DNA of 64,000 bases, from positions 248,001-312,000 of the forward strand of contig NZ_JAAOBY010000003.1 in NCBI RefSeq assembly GCF_011365745.1. The letters run 5' to 3'. The translations under genes were made by a program, and so were the position numbers. This document shows positions 36,904-46,559 of the stretch, one piece after another. The notes beneath the pieces were generated by a model. The model made no database searches. It saw only the letters and a list, made by a program, of their open reading frames with translations, and was not told the origin of the DNA. Position 1 is the first letter of the stretch; every line of letters begins with the position of its first letter. The stretch is from Flavobacterium turcicum. Lineage in GTDB: Bacteria; Bacteroidota; Bacteroidia; Flavobacteriales; Flavobacteriaceae.

Positions 36904-37539
36904 ATGAACGAATACTATCAAAAATTACTTGAAAATAACAAAGTATGGGTAGAGAGTCAATTGGCCATTGATAAAGATTTTTTTAAAGATTTGGCAAAGG
37001 GACAAAATCCGCAATTGTTGTGGATAGGCTGCTCTGATAGTCGCGTTCCTGCAAACGAAATTGTAGGTGCAAAACCCGGTGAAGTTTTTGTACACAGAAA
37101 TATTGCCAATATGGTGGTTCATTCTGATATGAATATGTTGTCTGTTTTAGATTATGCCGTAAATGTTCTCAAAGTGAAACACGTTATTGTTTGCGGACAC
37201 TATGGTTGCGGAGGTATAAAAGCTGCAATGGGAAATCAATCTATTGGAATTATTGACAACTGGATCCGTCATATTAAAGATGTGTATCGTTTACATCATG
37301 CGCATTTAGACTCCATTGAAGATGAAACTACTCGTTTTAATACTTTCGTAGAATTGAACGTGAAAGAACAAGTTTTTGATTTAGCCAAAACATCAATCGT
37401 TCAAGGAGCATGGAGTAATGGTCAAGATTTAACCCTACATGGTTGGGTTTATGGTTTAAATTCGGGTTTTGTAACTGATTTAGAGGTAAACATCAGTTCT
37501 GAAAAAGATCTAGATGATGTGTACCAACTTAAATTTTAA
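36904..37539 (+). CDS. can: Beta-carbonic anhydrase (Can type)
   Basis: The 211-residue enzyme shows zinc ligands Cys43 and Asp45 (GCSDSRVPANEI) and His99 and Cys102 (CGHYGCGG), with the HRNIANMV segment typical of the E. coli Can clade. It lies just downstream of the SulP operon but behind its terminator, so it is probably transcribed separately. It ends 27 bases from the convergent LETM1-related gene with no clear hairpin between them. Confidence 0.95.
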   Translation: MNEYYQKLLENNKVWVESQLAIDKDFFKDLAKGQNPQLLWIGCSDSRVPANEIVGAKPGEVFVHRNIANMVVHSDMNMLSVLDYAVNVLKVKHVIVCGHYGCGGIKAAMGNQSIGIIDNWIRHIKDVYRLHHAHLDSIEDETTRFNTFVELNVKEQVFDLAKTSIVQGAWSNGQDLTLHGWVYGLNSGFVTDLEVNISSEKDLDDVYQLKF

Positions 37540-37566
37540 AAAAAAAAGTCACTTTCAGCGTTTTTT

Positions 37567-38766
37567 TTACTCAGAATCTAAATTTTCATTAAACGCCGAA
37601 GGCAATAATTTAGGTATAAATTTAACTAAGATAGGCAACAACAAACTACCGCCAGGAAGCAAAAATATTGTCAGTGAAGGAATTGTTTTACATATTTCTA
37701 ATAGTTGTTTTTTTACCTTTCTCTTTTCTTTTTCGTCTAAATCGCGGTGTGTAGAATGGGCTAATAACACCATTAATTCTTTGCTTTGCAGCAATTCTTT
37801 TAATAATCTATTCTTATTGCGGCTTATGAGTGTTACAACACTTTGCGTTGTTTGATCATAAAAATGTTTTACAGGATTAGAGTATTTAAAATAAGGAATT
37901 TCTTTTTTGTATCGTGCAATAAAATCATGTGCATTTTTGACACTTTCTTCTACAAATTCTTCTGACACCTCAAGTGTAGTACCTAAGGAATGTAAAAAAT
38001 AGGCTTCGTCATTTTCGATTTCTTGATCACTCCACAAAGCCATTCCTACCAAATCAATGAAGTATTTTTTTTCCAACTCGTGTGTAAAGTACTCGAGTTG
38101 CAATGCATCAATACTTTGAGCTGTTACTTTCGAAAATTTACTGTATCTGATGGAAGCCTCAAATAATTTGATCAACAAATCATCATATTGTGATTTTGTA
38201 GATTTTATTTTTAAAGCTAGAGTAACCAAATTTACAATGGTTTCTTCAATTTTTTTTAGGTATTTCTCAGGAATTTCACCATGAACTAAATATTGTCTAA
38301 AAGCCAAAACATCAATAAAAAGTAGGGCATTAGTAACCAAGTGAGAAAAATTCTTGCTTATAATACTGTCATTGGTTTGTACTCGTTGGTCAATAATTTT
38401 TTCTAAAGTTAGTGACGTAGAGTTTTTTGGAAGTATTTTTTTTAATAAGCTAAACCCTTCTGGATTCATTTCGTTGTAAAAAGCAACTGCTCGTTGTGCA
38501 AAAATGCTGGTATCCATTGCAGTTGTACTGAGGCAAAAAACGCTATATAGCGCATTGAGTAAAGCTACTTTTGAGATTTCCTCTTTAAACCAACCTTTGG
38601 TTTCAATTGGATTTGGAATATCAAAATCAATAATATGGCCGTAAATAAATCCAGTTGCTCGCACTTTTTTATAAAAGCTAGCATTATCAACCGAAACAAT
38701 TGCAGTGCTAAAATGCTGATCGGAGAAAAATTTATCGATCCAACCTGATGTTGATGGGTTAATCAT
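37567..38766 (-). CDS. LETM1-related biofilm-associated protein
   Basis: The 399-residue product begins MINPSTSGWIDKFF, as in Flavobacteriaceae proteins labelled 'LETM1-related biofilm-associated protein'. It is mostly helical, and its C-terminus has a LETM1-like segment (EKRKVKKQLLEICKTIPSLTIFLLPGGSLLLPILVKFIPKLLP) with one hydrophobic helix, resembling the ribosome-binding-like part of mitochondrial LETM1. The family name derives from a biofilm phenotype in relatives (from memory); the mechanism is unknown. A TAGCTTTG promoter box lies at 38785-38792. Confidence 0.82.
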   Translation of the reverse strand: MINPSTSGWIDKFFSDQHFSTAIVSVDNASFYKKVRATGFIYGHIIDFDIPNPIETKGWFKEEISKVALLNALYSVFCLSTTAMDTSIFAQRAVAFYNEMNPEGFSLLKKILPKNSTSLTLEKIIDQRVQTNDSIISKNFSHLVTNALLFIDVLAFRQYLVHGEIPEKYLKKIEETIVNLVTLALKIKSTKSQYDDLLIKLFEASIRYSKFSKVTAQSIDALQLEYFTHELEKKYFIDLVGMALWSDQEIENDEAYFLHSLGTTLEVSEEFVEESVKNAHDFIARYKKEIPYFKYSNPVKHFYDQTTQSVVTLISRNKNRLLKELLQSKELMVLLAHSTHRDLDEKEKRKVKKQLLEICKTIPSLTIFLLPGGSLLLPILVKFIPKLLPSAFNENLDSE

Positions 38767-38784
38767 TGTTTAATTTTGAGACTG

Positions 38785-38792
38785 CAAAGCTA
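38785..38792 (-). promoter_or_regulatory. Candidate -7 element of the LETM1-related gene
   Basis: The minus strand reads TAGCTTTG, a perfect TAnnTTTG box 18 bases before the ATG; the -33 element is unclear. Confidence 0.45.
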
Positions 38793-38911
38793 TACTATTT
38801 TAGATTAGTTTTTGAACCTACTTTTTTAGTTTAACAAACAAATTGCAATTAGTTGAAAAGGAATGTAGTTCCAAGTATTTTTTTAATAATTTCGACAAAT
38901 AAATCAAATAA

Positions 38912-38943
38912 CACAAAAGCTCCTAAACAATCGTCTAGGAGCT
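38912..38943 (-). terminator. Terminator of the superoxide dismutase gene
   Basis: The stem AGCTCCTA/TAGGAGCT with a ten-base loop is followed by TTTTGTGTT on the minus strand, 25 bases past the stop codon. Confidence 0.8.
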
Positions 38944-38967
38944 ATGGTAATGCTTTTTAAATCTAAT

Positions 38968-39735
38968 TTAAGATTTGAATAACTTTTCAGCTTCTTCCCA
39001 ATTAACTAAATTCCAAAATGAAGCAATGTAATCTGCTCTACGGTTTTGATTTTTTAGGTAATACGCGTGTTCCCAAACGTCAAGAGCCAAAACAGGTTTC
39101 CCTTTCAGTCCATTTCCTTTCAAACGCATCAAAGGATTATCCTGATTGGCTGTAGAACCAATAACAAGTTTACCATCTTTAACAACTAACCAAGCCCAAC
39201 CTGAACCAAATCGCTTGGTTGCTGCATCTGTAAATTGTTTTTTAAACTCTTCAAATGAGCCAAAACTAGAATTTATAGCTGTAGCAAGCGTACCTTGAGG
39301 TACTCCGCCCCCTTTTGGACTCAATGAATTCCAAAATAATGAGTGATTGTAATGGCCACCTGCGTTATTGCGTATTCCTTCCGGAAATTTATTGATGTTT
39401 TCAAAAATAGATTCTAATGAGTTACTCATTCCAATCAAATTTTTATCAATGGTCTCTAGCCCTTTATTTAAGTTGTTTACATAAGCCTGGTGGTGCTTGC
39501 TATGGTGAATTTCCATTGTTGCTTTATCAAAATGAGGCTCCAAGGCATCATAGGTATAGGCCAGTTTTGGTAAAGAATACGCTCCCATAACATCGATTAC
39601 AGTTTCATTTTGAGGGAAGATGACATTTTTTTCATTCGCAAAAGTTTGACTTAACAAACTAGATCCTAGAATTGTTCCTGTAGATAATAGAGCTGTTTGT
39701 TTTAAAAAGCTTCTTCGGCTATTGTTGTTTTCCAT
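38968..39735 (-). CDS. Fe/Mn superoxide dismutase with twin-arginine signal
   Basis: The 255-residue protein starts with a Tat signal ([15 protein letters not shown]), so it should be exported folded with its metal. The mature part is a complete Fe/Mn SOD. Ligand regions are [13 protein letters not shown] (first His), [10 protein letters not shown] (second His) and [19 protein letters not shown] (Asp and last His). It dismutates superoxide outside the cytoplasm. It stands alone between its own terminator and a long upstream gap. Fe versus Mn preference cannot be read safely. Confidence 0.94.
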   Translation of the reverse strand: MENNNSRRSFLKQTALLSTGTILGSSLLSQTFANEKNVIFPQNETVIDVMGAYSLPKLAYTYDALEPHFDKATMEIHHSKHHQAYVNNLNKGLETIDKNLIGMSNSLESIFENINKFPEGIRNNAGGHYNHSLFWNSLSPKGGGVPQGTLATAINSSFGSFEEFKKQFTDAATKRFGSGWAWLVVKDGKLVIGSTANQDNPLMRLKGNGLKGKPVLALDVWEHAYYLKNQNRRADYIASFWNLVNWEEAEKLFKS

Positions 39736-39919
39736 GACGGTTTATTTTTTATACTAATTAGGGTTGTATTTTAATCCTTAAAATTAGTTCTTTAAATAGT
39801 ATTTCAAGTTAAGAATCACTTAAATTTTTATGATTCAACTACTATAATATTGCGTTGTAAATTATGGTTTTAAGTGTAATTATATAAAAAACTGAAATAA
39901 AAGCAATTGTTTTAGTTCG

Positions 39920-39927
39920 TAAATTTG
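39920..39927 (+). promoter_or_regulatory. Candidate -7 element of the YihY/BrkB gene
   Basis: TAAATTTG is an exact TAnnTTTG match about 50 bases before the ATG; no matching -33 element is visible. Confidence 0.35.
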
Positions 39928-39976
39928 CTTCCTGAGTTAAAATTATCTTGTTGGTTTATCGAGTAAAAGTAAAACT

Positions 39977-40897
39977 ATGAATAAAAAAGAAATTGCAAAA
40001 AATGGCTGGACCATGCTGGTACAAACATTTGATGAGTTTAATACTGATAACGCTATAAAATTAAGTGCTTCCTTATCCTATTATACTATTTTTTCGCTGC
40101 CGCCTTTACTGATTATTATTTTGTCAGTTTTTAGTTTTTTCTTTGGTGAAGAGGCTGTTAACGGTAGGTTTTTTGGACAGATTAATGGTATGGTTGGTAA
40201 TCAAGCAGCTTTGCAAATTCAAGAAACGATTAGAAATATCGAATTATCTGACAGTAATGCATTTGCAGCTACATTTGGAGGAATAATGCTTTTGGTAGGA
40301 GCATCTGGGGTTTTTGCTGAGATTCAAAGTTCCATTAATTCAATTTGGGGTCTTAGAGCAAAACCCAATAAAGGCATTGTGAAATTTGTGAAAAACAGGC
40401 TCATGTCTTTTTCTATGATTGCTTCTGTGGGTTTTTTATTGATGGTAAGTTTAATGGTAAATACCGTTATGGATATCATAAATGCTAGATTGTTGGTTTA
40501 TTTTCCAGATACAACGGTGTACATTTTTTATATTTTTAATATTTTACTTCTCTTTTGTACCACTACAATTTTATTTGCTGTGATTTTTAAAACGTTACCA
40601 GATGGCGAAATTGTTTGGAAAGATGCTTTGATAGGTTCCAGTTTTACCTCACTTTTTTTTATGATTGGTAAGTTTGCGATTGGTTTTTATTTGGGCAGTT
40701 CTACCGTAGCCACTGTTTATGGTGCTGCTGGATCGGTAGTTATTATTTTAGTTTGGGTATATTACTCTGCTATCATTTTATATTTCGGTGCCGAGTTTAC
40801 TAAAGTTTATGCTAATTCTCATGGGAATAAAATAATTCCTAATGCCTATGCGGTTGCCATTAAAGTTGAAGTTTTGGAAGTTCCTAAGAGAATGTAA
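39977..40897 (+). CDS. YihY/BrkB family inner-membrane protein
   Basis: The 306-residue protein has about six membrane helices and the family signature near the N-terminus (KLSASLSYYTIFSLPPLLIIILSV) and middle (ASGVFAEIQSSINSIWGLR). The C-terminal GAAGSVVIILVWVYYSAIILYFGAEFT is also typical. It was historically called ribonuclease BN by mistake; BrkB affects serum resistance in Bordetella. The actual activity is unknown. Confidence 0.92.
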   Translation: MNKKEIAKNGWTMLVQTFDEFNTDNAIKLSASLSYYTIFSLPPLLIIILSVFSFFFGEEAVNGRFFGQINGMVGNQAALQIQETIRNIELSDSNAFAATFGGIMLLVGASGVFAEIQSSINSIWGLRAKPNKGIVKFVKNRLMSFSMIASVGFLLMVSLMVNTVMDIINARLLVYFPDTTVYIFYIFNILLLFCTTTILFAVIFKTLPDGEIVWKDALIGSSFTSLFFMIGKFAIGFYLGSSTVATVYGAAGSVVIILVWVYYSAIILYFGAEFTKVYANSHGNKIIPNAYAVAIKVEVLEVPKRM

Positions 40898-40924
40898 GTT
40901 GCTTTAATTCAAAAACTAAGACAT

Positions 40925-40962
40925 AAAAAAACCGCCTTGTTCTTTGAGGATCCAAGGCGGTT
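40925..40962 (-). terminator. Terminator of the marR-fad operon
   Basis: The ten-base arms AACCGCCTTG/CAAGGCGGTT are followed on the minus strand by TTTTTTATG, 25 bases after the fadE stop. The plus strand lacks a T-run after the stem, so it mainly serves the fad operon. Confidence 0.85.
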
Positions 40963-40987
40963 AAAAAAAAACTAAAAACTAAATTTA

Positions 40988-42793
40988 TTAGAAACAATAT
41001 TCGTTTTCGGCTACTAATTTTGCCGTAATTGTTTCTTTCAATGCCACTACGTTTGGCATATTGGTATATTTTGTAAAACGACGTAATCCCATAAGCATCA
41101 TGCGTTGTTCATCGCCTTCAGCAAAAGATATAATCGCTTCTTTTCCTTTTTGAGTAACAATATCTACTGCTTGGTACAAGTACAATTGTGCCATTGCAAT
41201 TTGCTCTTTTACTTTGTCCTCGCCTTCTTTTTTGGCTAATTTTTCAGTTCTAAGCAAAGTACTTTCTGCCATGTAAATCTCGATCAACATATCAGATGCA
41301 GACATCAAGATTTGTTGGTGCGAATCTAATTCAGTTCCAAATTTTTGAACAGCGCTTCCGGCAACCATCATGAATGCTTTTTTCAACTTCACGATCATCT
41401 CTTTTTCTTCAGCAAGTAATTCAGAGTAATCAGGAGTATCAAAAGATGGAATACCCATTAATTCTTCGCCAACTTTAGTAGCTGGACCTAATAAATCAAC
41501 GTGTCCTTTCATCGCTTTTTTAATCAACATTCCTACTGATAGCATTCTGTTGATTTCATTGGTTCCTTCGTAAATACGTGCAATACGTGCATCTCTCCAA
41601 GCGCTTTCCATTGGTGTATCTTCAGAGAAGCCCATTCCTCCAAAAATTTGAATTCCTTCGTCTGAACAATTTTGAACATCTTCAGAAACCGCTACTTTTA
41701 AGATAGAACATTCGATAGCATATTCTTCAACACCTTTTAATTCAGCTTCTTGGTGCGAAACTCCTGCAGCCTCACGCGCAATGATACGATCTTCAATATC
41801 TTTTGCAGCACGGTACGATGCGCTTTCTCCAGCATAACAGCTAGTTGCCATATCTGCTAATTTCGCACGAATTGCACCAAATTGAGAAATTGCAGTGTTA
41901 AATTGGATTCTTTCATTAGCATATTTAACTGCTCCAGTAATTACTCTACGTTGAGCATCCAAACAAGCAGCTGCCAATTTGATACGACCTACGTTAAGTG
42001 CATTCATTGCAATCTTGAAACCGTTACCTCTTTCAGATAACATGTTCTCTACAGGAACTTTTGTTTCGTTGAAGAATACTTGACGAGTAGAGGAAGCACG
42101 AATTCCTAATTTATGCTCTTCTTCGCCCATTGAAATTCCGTTATCTGGAGTGTTTTCTACAATAAAACCAGTAATGTTTTTGTCATCACCAATTCTTGCG
42201 AACACGATAAAAACGCTACAGAAACCTGCATTCGAAATCCACATTTTTTGACCAGTGATAGAGTAGTGGGTACCGTCTTCAGATAAAACTGCTTTCGTTT
42301 TTCCAGAATTGGCATCCGATCCAGCGCCTGGTTCTGTCAAACAGTAAGCACCAAACCATTCGCCAGAAGCTAATTTTGGTACATACTTTTGCTTTTGTTC
42401 TTCAGACCCATAAAGTGTAATTGGCATAGTTCCAATTCCGGTATGAGCTCCAAATGCAGTTGAGAAAGATCCTGTTGCTCCTGAAATATAATCACATACA
42501 AGCATTGTGGATACGAATCCCATTCCTAATCCGCCGTAAGCTTCAGGAACAGCTACTCCTAGCAATCCTAAATCCCCAGCTTTTTTCATCGTTTCTTGTG
42601 TGTACGCATAATCTTTTTTCTCAAAACGATCTTTGTGTGCCCACAACTCTTTGTCTACAAACTCCTTTACAGAGTCGCGCATCATTAATTGTTCTTCTGT
42701 GAAATCTTCTGGTGTGAAAATATCTTCACATTTTGTTTCTTTTACTAAAAACTGACCACCACGGGTTACGTCTTTTTCTATTGTATCTGCCAT
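40988..42793 (-). CDS. fadE: Acyl-CoA dehydrogenase (FadE type, ~600 residues)
   Basis: The 601-residue flavoenzyme performs the first beta-oxidation step, acyl-CoA to trans-2-enoyl-CoA. It has the N-terminal helical domain, the FAD-binding CLTEPGAGSDANS and WISNAGF segments (about residues 150-190), the catalytic base region (QIFGGMGFSEDTPMESAWRDARIARIYEGTNEI, about 395-430), and an extra C-terminal domain as in B. subtilis FadE. It is the last gene of a marR-fadN-fadA-fadE operon. The electron acceptor (ETF) genes are not in the window. Confidence 0.95.
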   Translation of the reverse strand: MADTIEKDVTRGGQFLVKETKCEDIFTPEDFTEEQLMMRDSVKEFVDKELWAHKDRFEKKDYAYTQETMKKAGDLGLLGVAVPEAYGGLGMGFVSTMLVCDYISGATGSFSTAFGAHTGIGTMPITLYGSEEQKQKYVPKLASGEWFGAYCLTEPGAGSDANSGKTKAVLSEDGTHYSITGQKMWISNAGFCSVFIVFARIGDDKNITGFIVENTPDNGISMGEEEHKLGIRASSTRQVFFNETKVPVENMLSERGNGFKIAMNALNVGRIKLAAACLDAQRRVITGAVKYANERIQFNTAISQFGAIRAKLADMATSCYAGESASYRAAKDIEDRIIAREAAGVSHQEAELKGVEEYAIECSILKVAVSEDVQNCSDEGIQIFGGMGFSEDTPMESAWRDARIARIYEGTNEINRMLSVGMLIKKAMKGHVDLLGPATKVGEELMGIPSFDTPDYSELLAEEKEMIVKLKKAFMMVAGSAVQKFGTELDSHQQILMSASDMLIEIYMAESTLLRTEKLAKKEGEDKVKEQIAMAQLYLYQAVDIVTQKGKEAIISFAEGDEQRMMLMGLRRFTKYTNMPNVVALKETITAKLVAENEYCF

Positions 42794-42829
42794 TTTTTAT
42801 TTTTTATATGTTTTATTTTAAATCTAAGC

Positions 42830-44011
42830 TTACAAAAGTTCGAAAACACCCGCAGAACCTTGACCAGTTCCTACGCACATAGAAACAATTCCGTATTTGC
42901 TACCGCGGCGTTGCATTTCGTCAAATAATTGAACAGAAAGTTTAGCACCTGTACATCCTAGAGGATGACCTAATGCAATTGCTCCACCATTCACGTTAAT
43001 AATTTCTGGGTTCAAATCAAGTTCACGAGTTACAGCTAATGCTTGAGATGCAAAAGCTTCATTAAGCTCAATTAAATCAATATCATTAATTGTTAAACCT
43101 GCTTGTTTTAAAACTTTTGGAATTGCTTTTACTGGTCCAATACCCATAATTCTTGGCTCTACGCCAGCTGATGCAAAATTTACTAATCGTGCAATTGGTG
43201 TAATGTTCAATTCTTTCACCATTTCTTCGCTCATGATCAAAACAAAAGCAGCTCCATCACTCATTTGTGATGAATTTCCTGCAGTAACACTACCATTTGC
43301 TTCAAAAACAGGACGCAATCCAGCCAAAGCTTCTTTTGATGTACCAGCTCTTGGACCTTCGTCTTTATTTACAACGTATGATTTGGTTTCTTTTTTTCCA
43401 TTTTCATTTAAATACGTTTGCTCTACAGTAATTGGTACAATTTGTTTGTCAAATTTTCCGTCTGCTTGTGCTTGCAATGCTTTCATGTGAGAGTTGTAAG
43501 CAAACTCATCCTGGTCTTCACGAGATACTTTAAACTGTTGTGCTACAGCTTCGGCAGTTAATCCCATTCCCCAGTAGTAGTCTTCGTTTCCTGCTTTTGC
43601 TACAGCATAATCAGGAGTTGGCTTGTAACCTCCCATTGGAATAAAACTCATGCTTTCTGCTCCACCTGCAATAATGCAGTGTGCCATTCCTGATTGGATT
43701 TTAGCAGTCGCCATTCCAATTGTTTCAAGACCAGAGGCACAATATCTATTTACAGTAACTCCAGGAACATCCTCTACTTTTAATCCCATTAAGGAAATTA
43801 ATCGAGCTACGTTTAAACCTTGTTCAGCTTCCGGCATGGCATTACCTACCATTACGTCATCGATGCGTGTTTTATCAAAATCAGGCAACTCGTTCATCAT
43901 GAATTCGATGGTTTCTGCTGCCAATTCATCAGGTCTTTTAAATCTAAAAACTCCCTTTGGTGCTTTACCAACTGCAGTTCTGTATGCTTTTACGATATAG
44001 GCTGTTTTCAT
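42830..44011 (-). CDS. fadA: Acetyl-CoA C-acyltransferase (3-ketoacyl-CoA thiolase)
   Basis: The 393-residue thiolase cleaves 3-ketoacyl-CoA to acetyl-CoA. The start is ATG 44011 (MKTAYIVKAYRTAVG); a further 12 codons upstream are open but not conserved-looking. The nucleophilic Cys lies in NRYCASGLETI (about residue 90), with the C-terminal ALGHPLGCTGAK and CVGTGQG holding the His and Cys acid/base residues. It sits between fadN and fadE with short gaps, in the same order as the B. subtilis fadNAE operon. Confidence 0.96.
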   Translation of the reverse strand: MKTAYIVKAYRTAVGKAPKGVFRFKRPDELAAETIEFMMNELPDFDKTRIDDVMVGNAMPEAEQGLNVARLISLMGLKVEDVPGVTVNRYCASGLETIGMATAKIQSGMAHCIIAGGAESMSFIPMGGYKPTPDYAVAKAGNEDYYWGMGLTAEAVAQQFKVSREDQDEFAYNSHMKALQAQADGKFDKQIVPITVEQTYLNENGKKETKSYVVNKDEGPRAGTSKEALAGLRPVFEANGSVTAGNSSQMSDGAAFVLIMSEEMVKELNITPIARLVNFASAGVEPRIMGIGPVKAIPKVLKQAGLTINDIDLIELNEAFASQALAVTRELDLNPEIINVNGGAIALGHPLGCTGAKLSVQLFDEMQRRGSKYGIVSMCVGTGQGSAGVFELL

Positions 44012-44092
44012 AAGTATTATTTTGAATTTTGACTGATAAACTCTCAATGCATTACATTTTTTATTTATCAGTCATAATTTTTTAAGTTAAAA

Positions 44093-46483
44093 TTAATTAC
44101 GTAGCGGTTTCCCTTTAGTTAGCATAAATTGGATGCGCTCTAAAGTTTTTCTCTCTGTACAAAGTGATAAAAAGGCTTCTCTCTCAATGTCTAACAAGTA
44201 TTGCTCGCTTACTAAAGTTGGCTCAGATAAATCTCCTCCGGCCATTACGTAAGCTAATTTGTTAGCGATTTTTTTATCGTGTTCAGAGATGTACTTACCT
44301 GCTTGCATCTGATCTGTTCCTACTAAGAACATTCCTAATGCCTGCTTACCTAATACTTTAATGTCTTTACGTTGAATAGGTTGTGTGTAACCTGCTTCGG
44401 CCATTAACAATGCGTGTTTTTTAGCTTCAGCGATCTGACGATCTTTGTTTACTACAATGATGTCTTTACCATGTTGTAACAATCCTGTATCAAAAGCCTC
44501 ATAACCAGAAGTAGATACTTTTGCCATAGCAATCGTCAAGAAGTACTCTTGTAATACATTCAACTCCACGTCGTTTTTATGAAATAAATCAGCAGCACGT
44601 AATGTCAATTCTTTTGATCCACCACCACCAGGAATAACACCTACACCAAACTCTACAAGTCCCATGTAAGTCTCTGCCGCAGCAACAACTTTGTCAGCAT
44701 GCAAACTCATTTCGCAACCACCACCAAACGTCATTCCGTGAGGAGCAACTACAACTGGAATTCCAGAGTAACGCACGCGCATCATGGTGTCTTGGAACAT
44801 TTTGATTGCCATATTCAACTCATCATACTCTTGCTCTACAGCCATCATGAAAATCATACCAATATTTGCTCCAACTGAGAAATTGGCAGCTTGATTTCCA
44901 ATAACCAAACCTTGATATTCTTTTTCAGCTAAATCAATCCCTTTATTGATAGCTTGTAAAACATCGCCACCAATAGTATTCATTTTTGATTGGAATTCTA
45001 GGTTTAAAATTCCGTCTCCTAAATCTTGAATAATGGCTCCGCTGTTGCTCCAAACTTTTTTGCTTTCGCGAATGTTGTTCAAAATGATAAATGCATCTTG
45101 TCCAGGAACTTTGATCTGATTTTTGGTAGGAATGTTGTAAAAGTAAGTAGCACCTTCTTTTACAGTATAAAAACTGTTGCTTCCAGAAGCTAACATTTCT
45201 TCAACCCAAGCAGCAGGAGTTACACCTTCCGCTTTCATGATTTCAATTCCATCTGCAACACCAATTGCATCCCAAATTTCGAATGGACCATTTTCCCATC
45301 CAAAACCTGCTTTCATTGCATCGTCTATCTTGTACAATTCGTCTGCTATTTCAGGAATACGGTTTGAAACGTAAGCAAATAAACCTGCAAAACTCTTTCT
45401 ATAAAATTCCCCAGCTTTGTCTTTTCCTTTTACTAAAACTTTAAAACGGTTGATTGGTTTATCAATAGTTTTAGTTAACTCTAAAGTTCCAAATGATGCT
45501 TTTTTAGCAGCTCTGTAGGTTAAAGTATCTAAATCAAGTGTAAGGATTTCTTTTCCTTCTTTTTTGTAAAAACCTTGACCAGTTTTACTACCTAGCCATT
45601 TGTTTTCCATCATTTTGCTTACAAATGTCGGCAGTTTAAACAAATCATGTTGCTCATCGGTTGGGCAGTTTTCATAAATACCGTTGGCAACGTGTACCAG
45701 AGTATCCAAGCCAACAACATCAACAGTTCTAAAAGTTGCTGATTTTGGTCGACCAATAACTGGTCCAGTCAATTTATCAACTTCTTCAATGGTTAATCCC
45801 ATTTCCTGAACTAGGTGGAATAAACTTTGGATGCCGTAAATACCAATTCTATTTCCAATAAATGCTGGTGTATCTTTAGCAAGAACCGACGTTTTTCCTA
45901 AAAATTTCTCTCCATAAATAGTTAAGAAGTCAAGAACTTCAGTTGAAGTGTGAGGCCCTGGAATAATTTCGAATAATTTTAAGTAACGCGCAGGGTTGAA
46001 AAAGTGAGTTCCACAAAAATGTTTCTGGAAATCTTCACTACGACCTTCACTCATAAAATGAATCGGAATACCAGATGTGTTTGAAGTAACCAATGTACCT
46101 GGTTTTCTGAATTTTTCAATTTGCTCAAAAACAAGTTTTTTAACATCCAATCGCTCCACAACTACTTCAATAATCCAATCAACACCAGCAATTTTTGCCA
46201 TGTCATCAGTCGTATTTCCAGTTGTAATGCGGCTTGCAAATTTTTGACTGTAAATAGGGGATGGTTTCGATTTTAACGAATTGGCTAGACTATCATTTAC
46301 CAAACGATTTCTAACAATTTTACTCTCTAATGTCAAGCCTTTTTTTGCTTCGGCCTCCGTTAATTCTCTCGGCACGATATCCAAGAGTAAAACTTCAACT
46401 CCGATGTTAGCAAAATGGCAAGCAATTCCAGAACCCATGATTCCAGACCCAATTACTGCAACTTTTTTAATGGTGCGTTTCAT
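44093..46483 (-). CDS. fadN: 3-hydroxyacyl-CoA dehydrogenase/enoyl-CoA hydratase fusion (FadN type)
   Basis: The 796-residue bifunctional protein has the NAD-binding 3-hydroxyacyl-CoA dehydrogenase first (VIGSGIMGSGIACHFA at residues 10-25, HFFNPARY near 160) and the crotonase domain last (GMTFGGGCEMSLHAD and GVGVIPGGGGSKEL, about residues 580-630). This order is opposite to E. coli FadB/FadJ and matches B. subtilis FadN. It catalyses hydration and NAD-dependent oxidation in beta-oxidation and is followed by fadA and fadE. Confidence 0.95.
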   Translation of the reverse strand: MKRTIKKVAVIGSGIMGSGIACHFANIGVEVLLLDIVPRELTEAEAKKGLTLESKIVRNRLVNDSLANSLKSKPSPIYSQKFASRITTGNTTDDMAKIAGVDWIIEVVVERLDVKKLVFEQIEKFRKPGTLVTSNTSGIPIHFMSEGRSEDFQKHFCGTHFFNPARYLKLFEIIPGPHTSTEVLDFLTIYGEKFLGKTSVLAKDTPAFIGNRIGIYGIQSLFHLVQEMGLTIEEVDKLTGPVIGRPKSATFRTVDVVGLDTLVHVANGIYENCPTDEQHDLFKLPTFVSKMMENKWLGSKTGQGFYKKEGKEILTLDLDTLTYRAAKKASFGTLELTKTIDKPINRFKVLVKGKDKAGEFYRKSFAGLFAYVSNRIPEIADELYKIDDAMKAGFGWENGPFEIWDAIGVADGIEIMKAEGVTPAAWVEEMLASGSNSFYTVKEGATYFYNIPTKNQIKVPGQDAFIILNNIRESKKVWSNSGAIIQDLGDGILNLEFQSKMNTIGGDVLQAINKGIDLAEKEYQGLVIGNQAANFSVGANIGMIFMMAVEQEYDELNMAIKMFQDTMMRVRYSGIPVVVAPHGMTFGGGCEMSLHADKVVAAAETYMGLVEFGVGVIPGGGGSKELTLRAADLFHKNDVELNVLQEYFLTIAMAKVSTSGYEAFDTGLLQHGKDIIVVNKDRQIAEAKKHALLMAEAGYTQPIQRKDIKVLGKQALGMFLVGTDQMQAGKYISEHDKKIANKLAYVMAGGDLSEPTLVSEQYLLDIEREAFLSLCTERKTLERIQFMLTKGKPLRN

Positions 46484-46559
46484 ACTTATTTTAATTTGTT
46501 TCTGAGCTGTAGTCTATTGCAGTTTTTTCTGAATTTCCTACAAACCCTATTAATGTTGT

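Noticed and set aside
36183-37539. The two carbonic anhydrase genes as a recent tandem duplication
   Set aside because: Their sequences differ in length, in motifs around the zinc ligands and in the N-terminal region, which points to different beta-carbonic anhydrase clades.
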